From Flavobacterium sp. MC2016-06 (GTDB lineage Bacteria > Bacteroidota > Bacteroidia > Flavobacteriales > Flavobacteriaceae): a DNA stretch of 64,000 bases. Shown one piece after another: positions 53,217-63,300 of the stretch (positions are counted from its first letter, which is position 1; each line of letters starts with the position of its first letter). The notes under the pieces were generated by a model that made no database searches, had not been told where the DNA came from, and saw only the letters and a program-made list of their open reading frames with translations. Both the position numbers and the translations under genes were made by a program. The stretch is taken from the NCBI RefSeq assembly GCF_009711165.2, contig NZ_WMID02000021.1, positions 38,533-102,532 on the forward strand, given 5' to 3'.

Positions 53217-53909
53217 TTAAAGGCCTAAAGTTTCTTCAAATAAAGTAATGTCTATGGCATTCTTTACATCGTAATCGCCAATTTTAGTTCGGCGTAAAAC
53301 AGTTAAATGTGAACCTGAATTCATTGCTTTTCCAAAATCAAAAGCTAAAGAACGAATGTAAGTTCCTTTACTGCAAACTACTCTAAAGTCAATTTCCGGC
53401 AACGCAATTCGAGTAATTTCAAATTCGTGAATGGTAGTTTTTCTACTCGCAATTTCTACAGTTTCTCCTGCGCGTGCATGTTCATACAAACGAACTCCAT
53501 CTTTTTTGATGGCTGAAAAAATAGGTGGTTTTTGATCTATTTCACCTAGAAATTGTTTCACCGTTTCGTGAATCAAAGCTTCATCGATATGTTCCGTTGG
53601 AAAAGTCTGGTCGATTTCTGTCTCTAAATCATACGATGGAGTAGTGGCTCCAATGTAAAAAGTTCCAGTATACTCTTTGGCTTGACCTTGCAATTCAGAA
53701 ATTCTTTTGGTGAATTTTCCCGTGCAAATTAATAATAAACCAGTCGCTAAAGGGTCTAAAGTTCCGGCATGACCAATTTTAAACTTTTTTGGAAGTCCGA
53801 CTTTATTAATTAAAAGGTATTTTAATTTATTGACTGCTTGAAACGAACTCCATTTTAAAGGTTTGTCTATCAATAAAACTTGTCCGTCTAAATATTCTTC
53901 AGGAGTCAT
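53217..53909 (-). CDS. truB: tRNA pseudouridine(55) synthase
   Basis: Makes pseudouridine 55 in the T loop of tRNAs. The 230 residues have DKPLKWSSFQAVNKL, the catalytic block KIGHAGTLDPLATGLL with its aspartate, TPSYDLETEID, QKPPIFSAIKKDG and the RSLAFDFGKAMNSGSHLTVLRRT end. The optional C-terminal PUA domain of longer TruB proteins is absent, which is normal in this phylum. Start overlaps uppP's stop by one base. Confidence 0.97.
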   Translation of the reverse strand: MTPEEYLDGQVLLIDKPLKWSSFQAVNKLKYLLINKVGLPKKFKIGHAGTLDPLATGLLLICTGKFTKRISELQGQAKEYTGTFYIGATTPSYDLETEIDQTFPTEHIDEALIHETVKQFLGEIDQKPPIFSAIKKDGVRLYEHARAGETVEIASRKTTIHEFEITRIALPEIDFRVVCSKGTYIRSLAFDFGKAMNSGSHLTVLRRTKIGDYDVKNAIDITLFEETLGL

Positions 53910-54706
53910 TATATAATGGTAAGCGGGTGAATGAAAAAGTGAATCACTAATAAAATGATTCCGGCAGCGATTCTATAAATACCAAAAACTTTAAAACCAT
54001 TTTTAGTCAAGAAACCAATAAAAGTTTTAATAGCCAAAAGTGCTACAATAAAAGCTACAACATTACCAATTATTAATAAATTGATTTGATCATGTGATAA
54101 TACAAAACCATCTTTATAATAATCGTAACATTTTTTTGCTGTCGCACCAAACATTGTAGGTACAGCAAGAAAAAATGAAAATTCGGCAGCAGTAGTTCTC
54201 GATAATTTTTGAGACATTCCGCCCACAATACTTGCGCCACTTCTAGAAACTCCAGGAATCATTGCAATACATTGAAATAATCCAATTTTAAAAGCTTGTA
54301 AATAGCTGATTTCTTGTGAAGTTTCGGCAGTATTTGGTTTGTTAAACCATTCGTCAACTTTTAATAAAATTAAACCTCCAATTAAAAGAGAAATGGCAAC
54401 CGTAACAGGGTTTTCTAATAATCCGTCTATAAAATCGCTTAATAATAATCCTAAAACTACAGCAGGAATAAAAGCTACCAATAGTTTAAAATAAAAATCT
54501 AATGTTTGAAAGAAACGTTTGAAATATAAAACTACAACAGAAAGTATAGCACCAAGCTGAATAACAATCGTAAATAGTTTAGTAAAATCTTCGTGAGCAA
54601 TTCCAAAAAAAGAAGAGGCAATAATCATGTGGCCAGTTGAAGAAACAGGTAAAAATTCTGTAATTCCTTCAATTATAGCAAGGATAATAGCTTGTAATGT
54701 GTTCAT
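53909..54706 (-). CDS. uppP: Undecaprenyl-diphosphatase
   Basis: Integral membrane enzyme that recycles undecaprenyl diphosphate to the monophosphate carrier for cell-wall synthesis. The 265 residues show the BacA-type signatures [17 protein letters not shown] and [15 protein letters not shown] and about eight hydrophobic helices. It is coupled to truB and lies downstream of ftsX and a DUF3098 gene, the usual order in Flavobacteriaceae. Confidence 0.96.
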   Translation of the reverse strand: MNTLQAIILAIIEGITEFLPVSSTGHMIIASSFFGIAHEDFTKLFTIVIQLGAILSVVVLYFKRFFQTLDFYFKLLVAFIPAVVLGLLLSDFIDGLLENPVTVAISLLIGGLILLKVDEWFNKPNTAETSQEISYLQAFKIGLFQCIAMIPGVSRSGASIVGGMSQKLSRTTAAEFSFFLAVPTMFGATAKKCYDYYKDGFVLSHDQINLLIIGNVVAFIVALLAIKTFIGFLTKNGFKVFGIYRIAAGIILLVIHFFIHPLTII

Positions 54707-54713
54707 TGAAAAA

Positions 54714-54767
54714 TTTTAGATTTTAGATTTTAGGTTCTAGATTGTCACCCTGAGCGAAGTCGAAGGG
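54714..54767. repeat. ATTTTAG repeats plus an AGCGAAGTCGAAG half-site
   Basis: TTTTAGATTTTAGATTTTAG (54714-54733) is followed by a half-site beginning TGTCACCCTGAGCGAAG (54743-54767). ATTTTAG units in the opposite orientation (CTAAAATCTAAAATC) lie on the far side of the DUF3098 gene near 55098-55112. Confidence 0.6.
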
Positions 54768-54794
54768 TTTTCTAATAAAAACTATAAATCTAAT

Positions 54795-55043
54795 TTATTT
54801 TGATTTTTTAAAAATAGAATAAATTGTAATTCCAAAACCAATTAAAACCGTTGTTGGAGCTAAACGAATACGTCTAAAGCTAAAAACAGCTTCATTAAAT
54901 ACATTCGGATTATCAGTTCCACCACCAGACATTAAAATAAATCCCAATGCAATTACAGCAATTCCTATCAAAAGAATTTTGTAGTTCACGCTGTCAAAAA
55001 GGAATTCTTGTTTTTCTATTTGTTGTTCTTTATTGTCTTTCAT
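54795..55043 (-). CDS. DUF3098 family membrane protein
   Basis: The 82-residue protein has two membrane helices (about 23-41 and 62-77) separated by a short loop with SGGGTDNPNVFNEAVFSFRRIRLAP, the recognisable DUF3098 core. It is found beside ftsX and uppP in many flavobacteria. Function is unknown; position suggests a role near cell division or wall synthesis. Confidence 0.9.
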   Translation of the reverse strand: MKDNKEQQIEKQEFLFDSVNYKILLIGIAVIALGFILMSGGGTDNPNVFNEAVFSFRRIRLAPTTVLIGFGITIYSIFKKSK

Positions 55044-55124
55044 TTTTATTTTTTTTTTGTTACCTAAGAAAACCGAAGGTTTTGTTGTTTAAGAAATCTA
55101 AAATCTAAAATCAGCAATCTAAAA

Positions 55125-56000
55125 TTAATAAAGATCGTCTGTTCTTAAATTCAAGAAACGTTGTGTTGCAAAGTGTGTGCTTACCCAAGTAATTAAAACT
55201 CCTAATCCGAAAACAGCTAGAAGAATTAAACCCGTTAAAACTTTGTCTTCTAAAATTCCTAATCCAGGAAAATTAGTTTCTACATAAAGTAAAAGCGCAA
55301 TTAAAGCGATAATGGCTAAACCAGCGCCCAACATACCAAGTCTTACACTTCGCAGTACAAATGGTTTACGAATAAACGATTTTGTTGCGCCAACCATTTG
55401 CATGGTTTTAATAATAAAACGATTAGAATGTATCGATAAACGCAGTGAACTATTAATTAATAAAACAGCAATTACAGTTAAGAATCCGCTGATAATTAAA
55501 ATCCACATACTTACTTTCTTGATGTTGTCATTTACCAGATTCACCAATTGTTTGTCATAAACAATATCAGAAATCATAGCGTTTTTACGCAAACGGCTTT
55601 CGATTTTCACGATGCTGTCACGCTCTACATAATCTGCTTTTAAGTGAATGTCGTAAGAGTTTAATAAAGGATTCTCTCCTAAAAAGGTTAAGAAATCTTC
55701 ACCGATAATATCAGTGTGTTCTTTAGCCGCTTTTTCTTTGGTTACATAAACAAAAGATCTCGCATAAGGCGCTCTTTTTAATTCTGTATTAAATGCTTTT
55801 ATAATGCTGTCATTAGCTTCGTTTTTAAGGAAAACCGTCATGGCGATTTTTTCTTTAAAGTCATCTGCTAATTTTTTAGAATTAACAATGAATAGTCCTA
55901 GTACACCCAAAAGGAATAATACTAGAAATACACTTAATACAACCGAAAAATAAGAGGAAATTAACCTGCGCTTTTGAAATTTATCAAAGTTAGAACTCAT
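55125..56000 (-). CDS. ftsX: Cell-division protein FtsX
   Basis: Membrane part of the FtsEX complex that controls peptidoglycan hydrolysis at division. The 291 residues have a first helix (about 20-40), an extracytoplasmic domain (about 45-165) and three further helices in a FtsX-type permease domain (SLRLSIHSNRFIIKTMQMVGATKSFIRKPFVLR). ftsE is not adjacent here, as is common in Bacteroidota. Confidence 0.94.
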   Translation of the reverse strand: MSSNFDKFQKRRLISSYFSVVLSVFLVLFLLGVLGLFIVNSKKLADDFKEKIAMTVFLKNEANDSIIKAFNTELKRAPYARSFVYVTKEKAAKEHTDIIGEDFLTFLGENPLLNSYDIHLKADYVERDSIVKIESRLRKNAMISDIVYDKQLVNLVNDNIKKVSMWILIISGFLTVIAVLLINSSLRLSIHSNRFIIKTMQMVGATKSFIRKPFVLRSVRLGMLGAGLAIIALIALLLYVETNFPGLGILEDKVLTGLILLAVFGLGVLITWVSTHFATQRFLNLRTDDLY

Positions 56001-56328
56001 AGTCTGCTTAAATTATGTGGTAAAAATAATAAAGAATTTCTTTATTTAAAGTTAATAACGATCAAAGTTTTAACTTTTGTTTCATAAATATACGATTTGA
56101 TATTAAATAAAATTTTATTTAACCGCAAAGTACGTTAAGATTTTTACTCAAATTCTATCATTAACAAATTAAAAGTTCGTAAAACAAAAAAAGAATAGCC
56201 ACAGATTAAAAAGATTTACACAGATTTTAAAATCATGTTAATCCTCTTAATCTGTGGCTAAATGTAGTTCGCAAAGCTTTACTGTATTTGTAAGCTTAGT
56301 ATCTCAGTGCCTTAGCAGCTTAGAACCT
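56001..56328. repeat. Intergenic region with an AATCTGTGG-family hairpin
   Basis: About 330 bases. TAGCCACAGATTAA (56196-56209) and TTAATCTGTGGCTA (56247-56260) form a perfect 14-bp stem; on the minus strand a T-rich stretch follows, so it may end transcription of the lipoprotein gene. The internal ACACAGATTTTAAAATC belongs to the same repeat family. No gene is seen. Confidence 0.7.
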
Positions 56329-56922
56329 TTATTTAACTTTATAAACTTCAATACTTTTTAGCCATTTTACGTGTCGCGGCCCCGTTTTAATATCGGTTTT
56401 AGAAATGATAGTCATATCGCCGTCTTTAATAGGTTTTCCATTTTCTTCAAAAAGAACATAAACATTTTCTCCAGTTGGACTGTTGAAAATTTCTGCCCAA
56501 GAAAAAGTTGCCTTATAATCGTCTGAAGCTCTTGCAACAATATAAAAGTTTCGGTCTTTATGATCCGTTTGTTTTATTTTTGCTTTTTCTAGAATGTCTT
56601 TCAATAAAACACCTTTGCAAGTTTTGTTCTCTTTTTTCACTTCACCATTTTTACCTGTAATTTTTAAATTATCAATTGTTGCAACATTCATTTTCTTCAA
56701 AGAATCGACACTTAATTGAAGCGCAAATTCAACTTCGCCTTTTACATCGATTGTATGATTTATGAGTTTCAAACTATCAGAAGCAGTCAAAATTGGATGA
56801 TCTTCTTTTTTTTCTGTTGATGTGGTTTTCTCTACAGCAATTACTTCTTCTTTTTTAACCTTGTTGCACATACTAAAGGTTAAAGCGATAAAAAGTACGA
56901 GAATATAAGTTTTTGTTTTCAT
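56329..56922 (-). CDS. Lipoprotein with molybdopterin-binding (SUOX-like) fold
   Basis: The 197-residue product has a lipoprotein signal (MKTKTYILVLFIALTFSMC, lipobox) and a domain resembling the oxidoreductase molybdopterin-binding family: HTIDVKGEVEFALQLSVDSL, then KTCKGVLLKDILEKAKI with a cysteine in the region that holds the Mo-ligating Cys in relatives, DYKATFSWAEIFNSP and TGPRHVKWLKSIEVYKV. It lies 19 bases after the TonB receptor gene and is likely co-transcribed. It could bind Moco or a related ligand; redox activity is not shown. Confidence 0.75.
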   Translation of the reverse strand: MKTKTYILVLFIALTFSMCNKVKKEEVIAVEKTTSTEKKEDHPILTASDSLKLINHTIDVKGEVEFALQLSVDSLKKMNVATIDNLKITGKNGEVKKENKTCKGVLLKDILEKAKIKQTDHKDRNFYIVARASDDYKATFSWAEIFNSPTGENVYVLFEENGKPIKDGDMTIISKTDIKTGPRHVKWLKSIEVYKVK

Positions 56923-56941
56923 TCTGTTTTGTTGAGTAGTT

Positions 56942-59503
56942 TTAGATTTTTTTAATTTCCCAAGTTAAAGATAAATAATATAAACCGCCAATAGATGGTC
57001 CGCCAAGAATAGAAGTATACGCTTTGTTTAAAATATTTGTTCCGCCCAGTTTAGCAGTAATGCCAGATTTTTTGAAATAATAATTTACCTGAGCATCCAT
57101 AGTCCAATAAGCAGGAACATTGCCGCTCACTAAAAAAGAAACATAATCAAAATTGTTCTGATAACGCGCCGTTAAGCTTGTGCTTAGATTTTTCCAGATG
57201 TTTTCTGCCATCAAAGTTCCGTTTACATTAAATTCGGGAGTATTAAAACCATCTTCCAAACCGTCTTTATCATCAGTTCTATCCAGTTTAGTATAAGTTA
57301 AATTGGCTAAAGCCGTAAACATTTGATCCATTCGGTATTTTAAACCCAAACTTCCGCCGTAATTATAAATTTTACTTTTAGAATTCGTCCACAAACGGTA
57401 ACGACTTTGAGTAGTTTTAGAATATAAAGCAGTCGGAATTTGTGTAGGATCTGTTGTGTTAGGAATACTTGCTTCTACTTGTGCAATAAAGTTTTTATAG
57501 GCGTTGTAATAGAAATCGGCATCAATAAAAAGCGATTTTTTTAAAGCAATTCCTCTAAAACCAACTTCAAAAGAATTTACAAATTCAGGTTTCAAATACG
57601 TATATGGGTTTTTTTGAAGCGTATTTTTGTTTTTTTCAATCGCTGTCGTCTGTGTAATTCCAAGAGTATTTACATCATTATTTACCTGAGATTGAAATAA
57701 GTCTATAGAAGCTTTAGTGTATGAATTTTCAAAAATACCGTCAGACATAATTCTCAAGCCCCCAACACGTTTTACACCACCGCTGTTTACATTAGAAAAG
57801 CCTTCAAAAATACTCGGAAAACGATAACCATTTTGATACGATGCTCTAAAATTGATACTTTCTTTTGGAGAATAAACAGCCGTAAACTGAGGTGTGAATT
57901 TAGTATTAAAATAATCAGCTTTGTCTATTCTTAAAGTAGCGCCCAAACGTAATTTTTCATTCCATAAATCCTTTGTCAATTGTGTAAAAGCGCCCGTTTT
58001 TTGATACGTTAAATTTTCATCAGCATGTACAGGATTAATAAAATAATTCCCATCGGGAACAATAATATACGTTCTGTAATCGAAACCACTTAATAATTTG
58101 GCTTCTATTTTTTTGAAGAAATCAGCAAAAAGTTTATCCCAGTTTAATAAACCTTCTGCATGAACCAAAGAAGATTTTACGCGCAGTGCTGCACCAATAT
58201 CCCAATTGTTAATATTGACTAATTCATTTTTCTTTTGTTCGTAAGCAGCCGTTCCGGGTTCAAATCTTCCCGCATCAGAACTAGTTCTAGCAATTCTATG
58301 CGCATCGGCAACAGAAGAACCACTTGTAATTGCATTTTTGTAAGCCGTAGTATAATCGGCAAACCATTGATTGTCTGATTTAAAAGCGCGATCCATGTTC
58401 TCAGCCAGCGAGCGCATATTGTAAGAGTCGCCAGTATTCTCAGAAGTAATATAACCTTTTACCTGAAAAATTGGAGTATGATAATCAACCGCAAATTGAT
58501 TTAAAGTATAATTGTCTAATCGAAATCTATTTGAGCGTTGATAAATAGTATTAATAAGTGCCGTTTTATAAGTCACCGCCAGCTCATGTCCTTGTTTTGG
58601 ACGGAAATAAAAACCCATATCTGCTTTATAGTTTTTAATGTCATAATCAGAAATATCTGTTTCGCGATAACCCGTTCGAGCCACAACATAATTTTTGCCG
58701 TTCAAAGACAATGTTTTTCTATTAGCAGATTCATTACCGTAACCATTAACTTCATCATAAGCAGGATTATCAGCGCCATATAAATTGGTCGATGCATTAG
58801 CATTTGGAGCCAGATCTGTTCTATCATCGGCAACCCAATCTGTTCCGCCTGTAGTAGAAGCATTTATTTTGAATGCTATTTTTTTGCTAAAAGCCTGGGC
58901 ATACCTTAAATTAAACTGGGAATAAATTTTAGGTGAAAACCGATCAATATTTCCCACATGATTTACACCTGTCAATTGCTGAATGCTTATTCCCTGATAT
59001 TCAAAAGGGTTTTTAGTTTGAATGTTGGCCAAGCCATTAATAGCATTCATTCCGTATAAAGCGGCTGCAGTTCCCGGAATAATTTCAATTTTGTCAATAT
59101 CAAGATCATTAGCGCCAAGAGCGTTTGCAATTGGAGCACCCAAATGTGGCGCCTGATTGTCAATTCCGTCTACCAATTGAGCAAATCTAACATTTGTAGA
59201 ATTTGCAAAACCGCGGGTATTAATCACTTTAAAACCTAAACTAGGCGTAATAATCTGCACCCCTTTTACATTTTCCAGTGCTTCGTAAATACTTGGTGAA
59301 CCCATTTTTTTGGCTTCCGCCGATTTTAACTGCTCAATACTAATAGGAGACTGCATCAATTTCTCTGAACGACGAGAAGCAGTTATTACAATTTCATTTA
59401 ATTCTTCTTTTTTAATGCTGTCTTGTTTTGTTTTCGAATTCTCGACTTGAGAAAAACTTTTCAGGCTTATAAAAAGGAATACTATGTAAAAGTTTATTTT
59501 CAT
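56942..59503 (-). CDS. TonB-dependent outer-membrane receptor
   Basis: The 853-residue protein has a signal sequence (MKINFYIVFLFISLKSFSQ), a plug domain (about 35-165: LNEIVITASRRSEKLMQSPISIEQL, GLANIQTKNPFEY) and a 22-strand-type barrel ending in LGGTNILNKAYTS and YYLSLTWEIKKI. No N-terminal carboxypeptidase-like domain and no partner SusD are present, so it is not a glycan-uptake pair. The neighbouring ModE-like regulator and Moco-fold lipoprotein point to molybdenum or a molybdenum-containing substrate; that is inference. Confidence 0.9.
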   Translation of the reverse strand: MKINFYIVFLFISLKSFSQVENSKTKQDSIKKEELNEIVITASRRSEKLMQSPISIEQLKSAEAKKMGSPSIYEALENVKGVQIITPSLGFKVINTRGFANSTNVRFAQLVDGIDNQAPHLGAPIANALGANDLDIDKIEIIPGTAAALYGMNAINGLANIQTKNPFEYQGISIQQLTGVNHVGNIDRFSPKIYSQFNLRYAQAFSKKIAFKINASTTGGTDWVADDRTDLAPNANASTNLYGADNPAYDEVNGYGNESANRKTLSLNGKNYVVARTGYRETDISDYDIKNYKADMGFYFRPKQGHELAVTYKTALINTIYQRSNRFRLDNYTLNQFAVDYHTPIFQVKGYITSENTGDSYNMRSLAENMDRAFKSDNQWFADYTTAYKNAITSGSSVADAHRIARTSSDAGRFEPGTAAYEQKKNELVNINNWDIGAALRVKSSLVHAEGLLNWDKLFADFFKKIEAKLLSGFDYRTYIIVPDGNYFINPVHADENLTYQKTGAFTQLTKDLWNEKLRLGATLRIDKADYFNTKFTPQFTAVYSPKESINFRASYQNGYRFPSIFEGFSNVNSGGVKRVGGLRIMSDGIFENSYTKASIDLFQSQVNNDVNTLGITQTTAIEKNKNTLQKNPYTYLKPEFVNSFEVGFRGIALKKSLFIDADFYYNAYKNFIAQVEASIPNTTDPTQIPTALYSKTTQSRYRLWTNSKSKIYNYGGSLGLKYRMDQMFTALANLTYTKLDRTDDKDGLEDGFNTPEFNVNGTLMAENIWKNLSTSLTARYQNNFDYVSFLVSGNVPAYWTMDAQVNYYFKKSGITAKLGGTNILNKAYTSILGGPSIGGLYYLSLTWEIKKI

Positions 59504-59607
59504 GATTGGGTTGGTTTTTCAGTATGTTTTAAAATGAATACTGATGGTTGTAAAAAATGGTTTTGGTTTGGTTATTTTTTTAAATTAATCTGTTGTGTGT
59601 GATTTTT

Positions 59608-59758
59608 TTAACACATAGAAACATAGATTTTTTATTTTGCTAGTGGTGAAGACAGGCGGTTTCACTTGTTTAAATCCACATAGTTGCTTAAGTGAAAGAA
59701 ATCTATTTCTCTTTTGTATTCTTTAGTATTTAAATCAATCTATGTTTCGATGTGTTAA
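59608..59758. repeat. Inverted-repeat intergenic element (AACACATAGAAACAT family), copy 2
   Basis: TTAACACATAGAAACATAG (59608-59626) faces its reverse complement with one mismatch (59740-59758). Outer arms and parts of the interior match the element at 24208-24346. It lies between the TonB receptor and the ModE-like gene. Confidence 0.8.
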
Positions 59759-59773
59759 ATAATTTTTTGAGTA

Positions 59774-60118
59774 TTAAAATTTTAATTTTTGAGTTTCGTT
59801 TCGAGCAAATTCTTTAATTCGATTCTCAATTTCGTAAAAAGTGGTAATGGCATTTTCTCCGGCTTCGGTAAGTTTTGCACCGCCGCCGCCTTTTCCGCCC
59901 AAAAGTTTTTCTACTAAAGGACTTTCGGCGCGCTGATTCATCTCTTCAACCAACTGCCAAGCTTGACGATAGGCCATTTTCATTTCCTTAGCCGCATTGG
60001 TAATTGACCCCGTTTTTCTGATGTTTTCTAACAACCAGATTTTTCCAATTCCTAAAAAAGGTCCGTTGGTTTCTTCAATCCAAACGCGAACTTCAATATT
60101 GTACTTTTTGTTTTGCAT
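59774..60118 (-). CDS. ModE-like winged-helix regulator
   Basis: The 114 residues match the N-terminal DNA-binding domain of ModE: RVWIEETNGPFLGIGKIWLLENIRKTGSITNAAKEMKMAYRQAWQLVEEMNQ, and the GGKGGGGAKLTEAG wing. The C-terminal molybdate-binding (TOBE) domains of full ModE are missing, so it must sense metal another way or act as a constitutive DNA binder. It precedes the TonB receptor operon on the same strand. A 34-base imperfect palindrome lies directly upstream. Confidence 0.88.
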   Translation of the reverse strand: MQNKKYNIEVRVWIEETNGPFLGIGKIWLLENIRKTGSITNAAKEMKMAYRQAWQLVEEMNQRAESPLVEKLLGGKGGGGAKLTEAGENAITTFYEIENRIKEFARNETQKLKF

Positions 60119-60132
60119 CCTGATTCAGAATT

Positions 60133-60166
60133 AAATACGTAATTGCATTTGCAATAATACGTATTT
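60133..60166. promoter_or_regulatory. Candidate operator of the ModE-like regulator
   Basis: AAATACGTAATTGC (60133-60146) and GCAATAATACGTATTT (60151-60166) are reverse complements apart from a 2-base insertion. It begins 15 bases before the regulator's start codon, the place expected for autoregulation. A second short inverted repeat, GTACTT and AAGTAC (60167-60183), abuts it. Confidence 0.45.
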
Positions 60167-60221
60167 GTACTTAAATAAAGTACTTAGTTCAGTAATTTAT
60201 TTCTTTGATAATAAAATACCT

Positions 60222-60251
60222 TTGTTACAATCTGTAATAAATGTAAATTTG
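60222..60251 (+). promoter_or_regulatory. Promoter of leuS
   Basis: TTG (60222-60224), 19 bases, then TAAATTTG (60244-60251): a full match to the flavobacterial promoter pattern, 66 bases before the leuS start. A second TAnnTTTG (TACCTTTG, 60217-60224) overlaps it. Confidence 0.6.
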
Positions 60252-60317
60252 CGGACTTATAATTCAACGTATTAAAACTTAGCAACTCAGTTACTCCGTA
60301 ACTTAGCAACTCACAAA

Positions 60318-63300
60318 ATGAAATACAATCCGAACGAAATAGAAGCCAAATGGCAAAAATATTGGGCAGATAATAAAACTTTTGCAGCCGAAAACAATTC
60401 TGAAAAACCTAAACACTACGTATTGGATATGTTTCCATATCCGTCTGGTGCTGGATTACACGTTGGGCATCCACTGGGCTATATTGCTTCAGATGTGTAT
60501 TCACGTTTCAAGAGACATCAAGGTTTCAATGTTTTACACCCAATGGGTTACGACAGTTTCGGATTGCCGGCAGAACAATATGCGATTCAAACAGGACAAC
60601 GTCCTGAAGATACAACACGCGTAAATATTGACGGCGGCGTTGACAAAGAAGGAAAACAAATTGCTGGATACAGAAAACAATTAGATAAAATTGGATTTTC
60701 ATTTGATTGGGACAGAGAAGTTCGTACTTCAAATCCTGATTATTACAAGCATACACAATGGATTTTTATTCAATTGTTTAATTCTTGGTACAATAAAAAT
60801 TCAGATAAAGCAGAAGACATTTCTACTTTAATTTCTGTTTTTGAAAAAGATGGAAATGCTGCTGTAAATGCAGTTTCAGATGATAATATTGCTCCCTTTT
60901 CGTCAAGCGAATGGAATTCTTATTCTGAAGATCAAAAAGAAAAAATCCTTTTACAATACAGATTAACCTATTTGGCAGAAACCGAAGTAAACTGGTGTCC
61001 TGGTTTAGGTACTGTTTTGGCAAACGACGAAATTGTAAACGGAGTTTCGGAACGTGGTGGTTATCCTGTTATAAGAAAAAAAATGACACAATGGAGTATG
61101 CGTATTTCTGCTTATGCAGAGCGTTTGCTTCAAGGTTTAAATGATATCGATTGGAGTGAGTCTATCAAAGAAAGTCAACGTAACTGGATTGGAAAATCTG
61201 TAGGAGCCTTAGTTAAGTTTCAAGTTTCAGGTTTCAAGTTTGAGGATGAAGCTGCATATATCGAAGTATTTACTACGAGACCTGATACAATTTTTGGAGT
61301 TACGTTTATGACTTTGGCACCAGAACATGATTTGGTAGCTAAAATTACAACTCCAGAACAAAAAGCAACTGTTGAAGCGTATATCGAAAAAACTGCAAAA
61401 CGTTCGGAGCGCGAGCGTATGGCCGATGTAAAAACCATTTCGGGAGTATTTACTGGCGCTTATGCAGAACATCCTTTTACAAAAGAAGCAATTCCAGTTT
61501 GGATTGGTGATTATGTTTTGGCTGGATATGGAACTGGTGCTGTAATGGCAGTTCCTTGCGGAGACGAAAGAGATTATGCTTTTGCAAATTTCTTTAAAGG
61601 TCAAAACGGAATGCCGGAAATCAAAAACATTTTTGATAAAGATATTTCTGAAGCAGCTTATGGAGCAAAAGATGGTTTTAAATTAGTTGATTCTGATTTC
61701 GTAAACGGATTAGGTTATAAAGATGGAACTCAAAAAGTAATTGGCGAATTAGAGAAAATTGGTCAAGGTACTGGTAAAACTAATTACCGTTTGCGTGATG
61801 CAGTATTTTCACGTCAGCGTTATTGGGGAGAACCTTTTCCAGTTTATTATGTAAACGGATTGCCAAAAATGATCGATGCAAAGCATTTGCCAATCATTTT
61901 ACCAGAAGTAGAGAAATATTTACCAACCGAAGACGGTTTGCCTCCTTTAGGAAACGCAGCAGTTTGGGCTTGGGATACAAATAATAATAAAGTTGTTAAT
62001 ACAGATTTAGTAGATCATGCAGCGATTTTTCCTTTAGAATTAAATACTATGCCAGGTTGGGCAGGAAGTTCTTGGTATTGGATGCGTTATATGGACGCGC
62101 ACAACGAAACCGAATTTGCAAGCAAAGAAGCTTTAGCCTATTGGGAAAGTGTTGATTTGTATATTGGTGGAAGCGAACACGCAACCGGACACTTATTATA
62201 TTCTCGTTTTTGGAATAAATTCTTAAAAGACAAAGGATTTGCGCCAACCGAAGAACCATTCAAAAAGCTGATCAATCAGGGAATGATTTTAGGAACGAGT
62301 GCTTTTGTTTACAGGTTGGGAGTGAATTTTGTAGTTAATTATTCAATTACAGAAGAATCTGAAAATTTAATTAAAAGAAATAATTTAGCAGCTGGTCTTA
62401 AAGGCTCTCAAGAGATACGTTTGTCAACTAGGTTTTTCTTTTCTAAAGGAAAAATGGAAGAATATAAATTTTCAAATTTTAACAATCTTCCTGAAAACGT
62501 AAGAAAATTTTTGATTGATTTTATGCAACAAAATGCACCTAAATCGCCTGAAGGAAGTTTAGAGATCTTAAAATATAATACAGATGTGAATATTTTAGAT
62601 ATATTTTTCTCGCCAATTCATGTTGATGTTACATTGGTTAGTTCTTCTGATGAGCTAGATTTGGAGAAATATGATAAGATTTCAACTAGATCAATAAATG
62701 ACGGTGCAGAATATGTTAAAGAGAATGATGGAAGATTTATTGTAGGCCGTGAAGTTGAAAAAATGTCAAAATCAAAATACAATGTAGTAACACCAGATGA
62801 TATTTGTAATGAATATGGAGCTGATACATTGCGTTTGTATGAAATGTTTTTAGGTCCGTTGGAGCAGGCAAAACCTTGGAATACGGCTGGTATTTCTGGT
62901 GTTTTTGGTTTCCTTAAAAAATTATGCCGTTTGTATTTTGATGACAATGGTTTGATTATTACTAATGACGAACCAACAAAAGACAACTTAAAATCATTGC
63001 ACAAAACCATTAAAAAAGTGGCGGAAGATATCGAGAGTTTTTCTTTTAATACTTCTGTTTCTCAATTTATGATTTGTGTGAATGAATTATCAGCTCAAAA
63101 TTGTCATTCACGTGCGATTTTAGAACCGTTGGCAATTGTGATTTCTCCTTATGCACCGCATATTGCTGAGGAATTATGGAGCTTGTTAGGTCATACAACT
63201 TCTATTTCAAGAGTAGATTTTCCTATTTTCGAACCGAAATATTTGGTAGAAAGCAGCAAAGAATATCCAGTTTCTTTCAACGGAAAAATGCGTTTCACTA

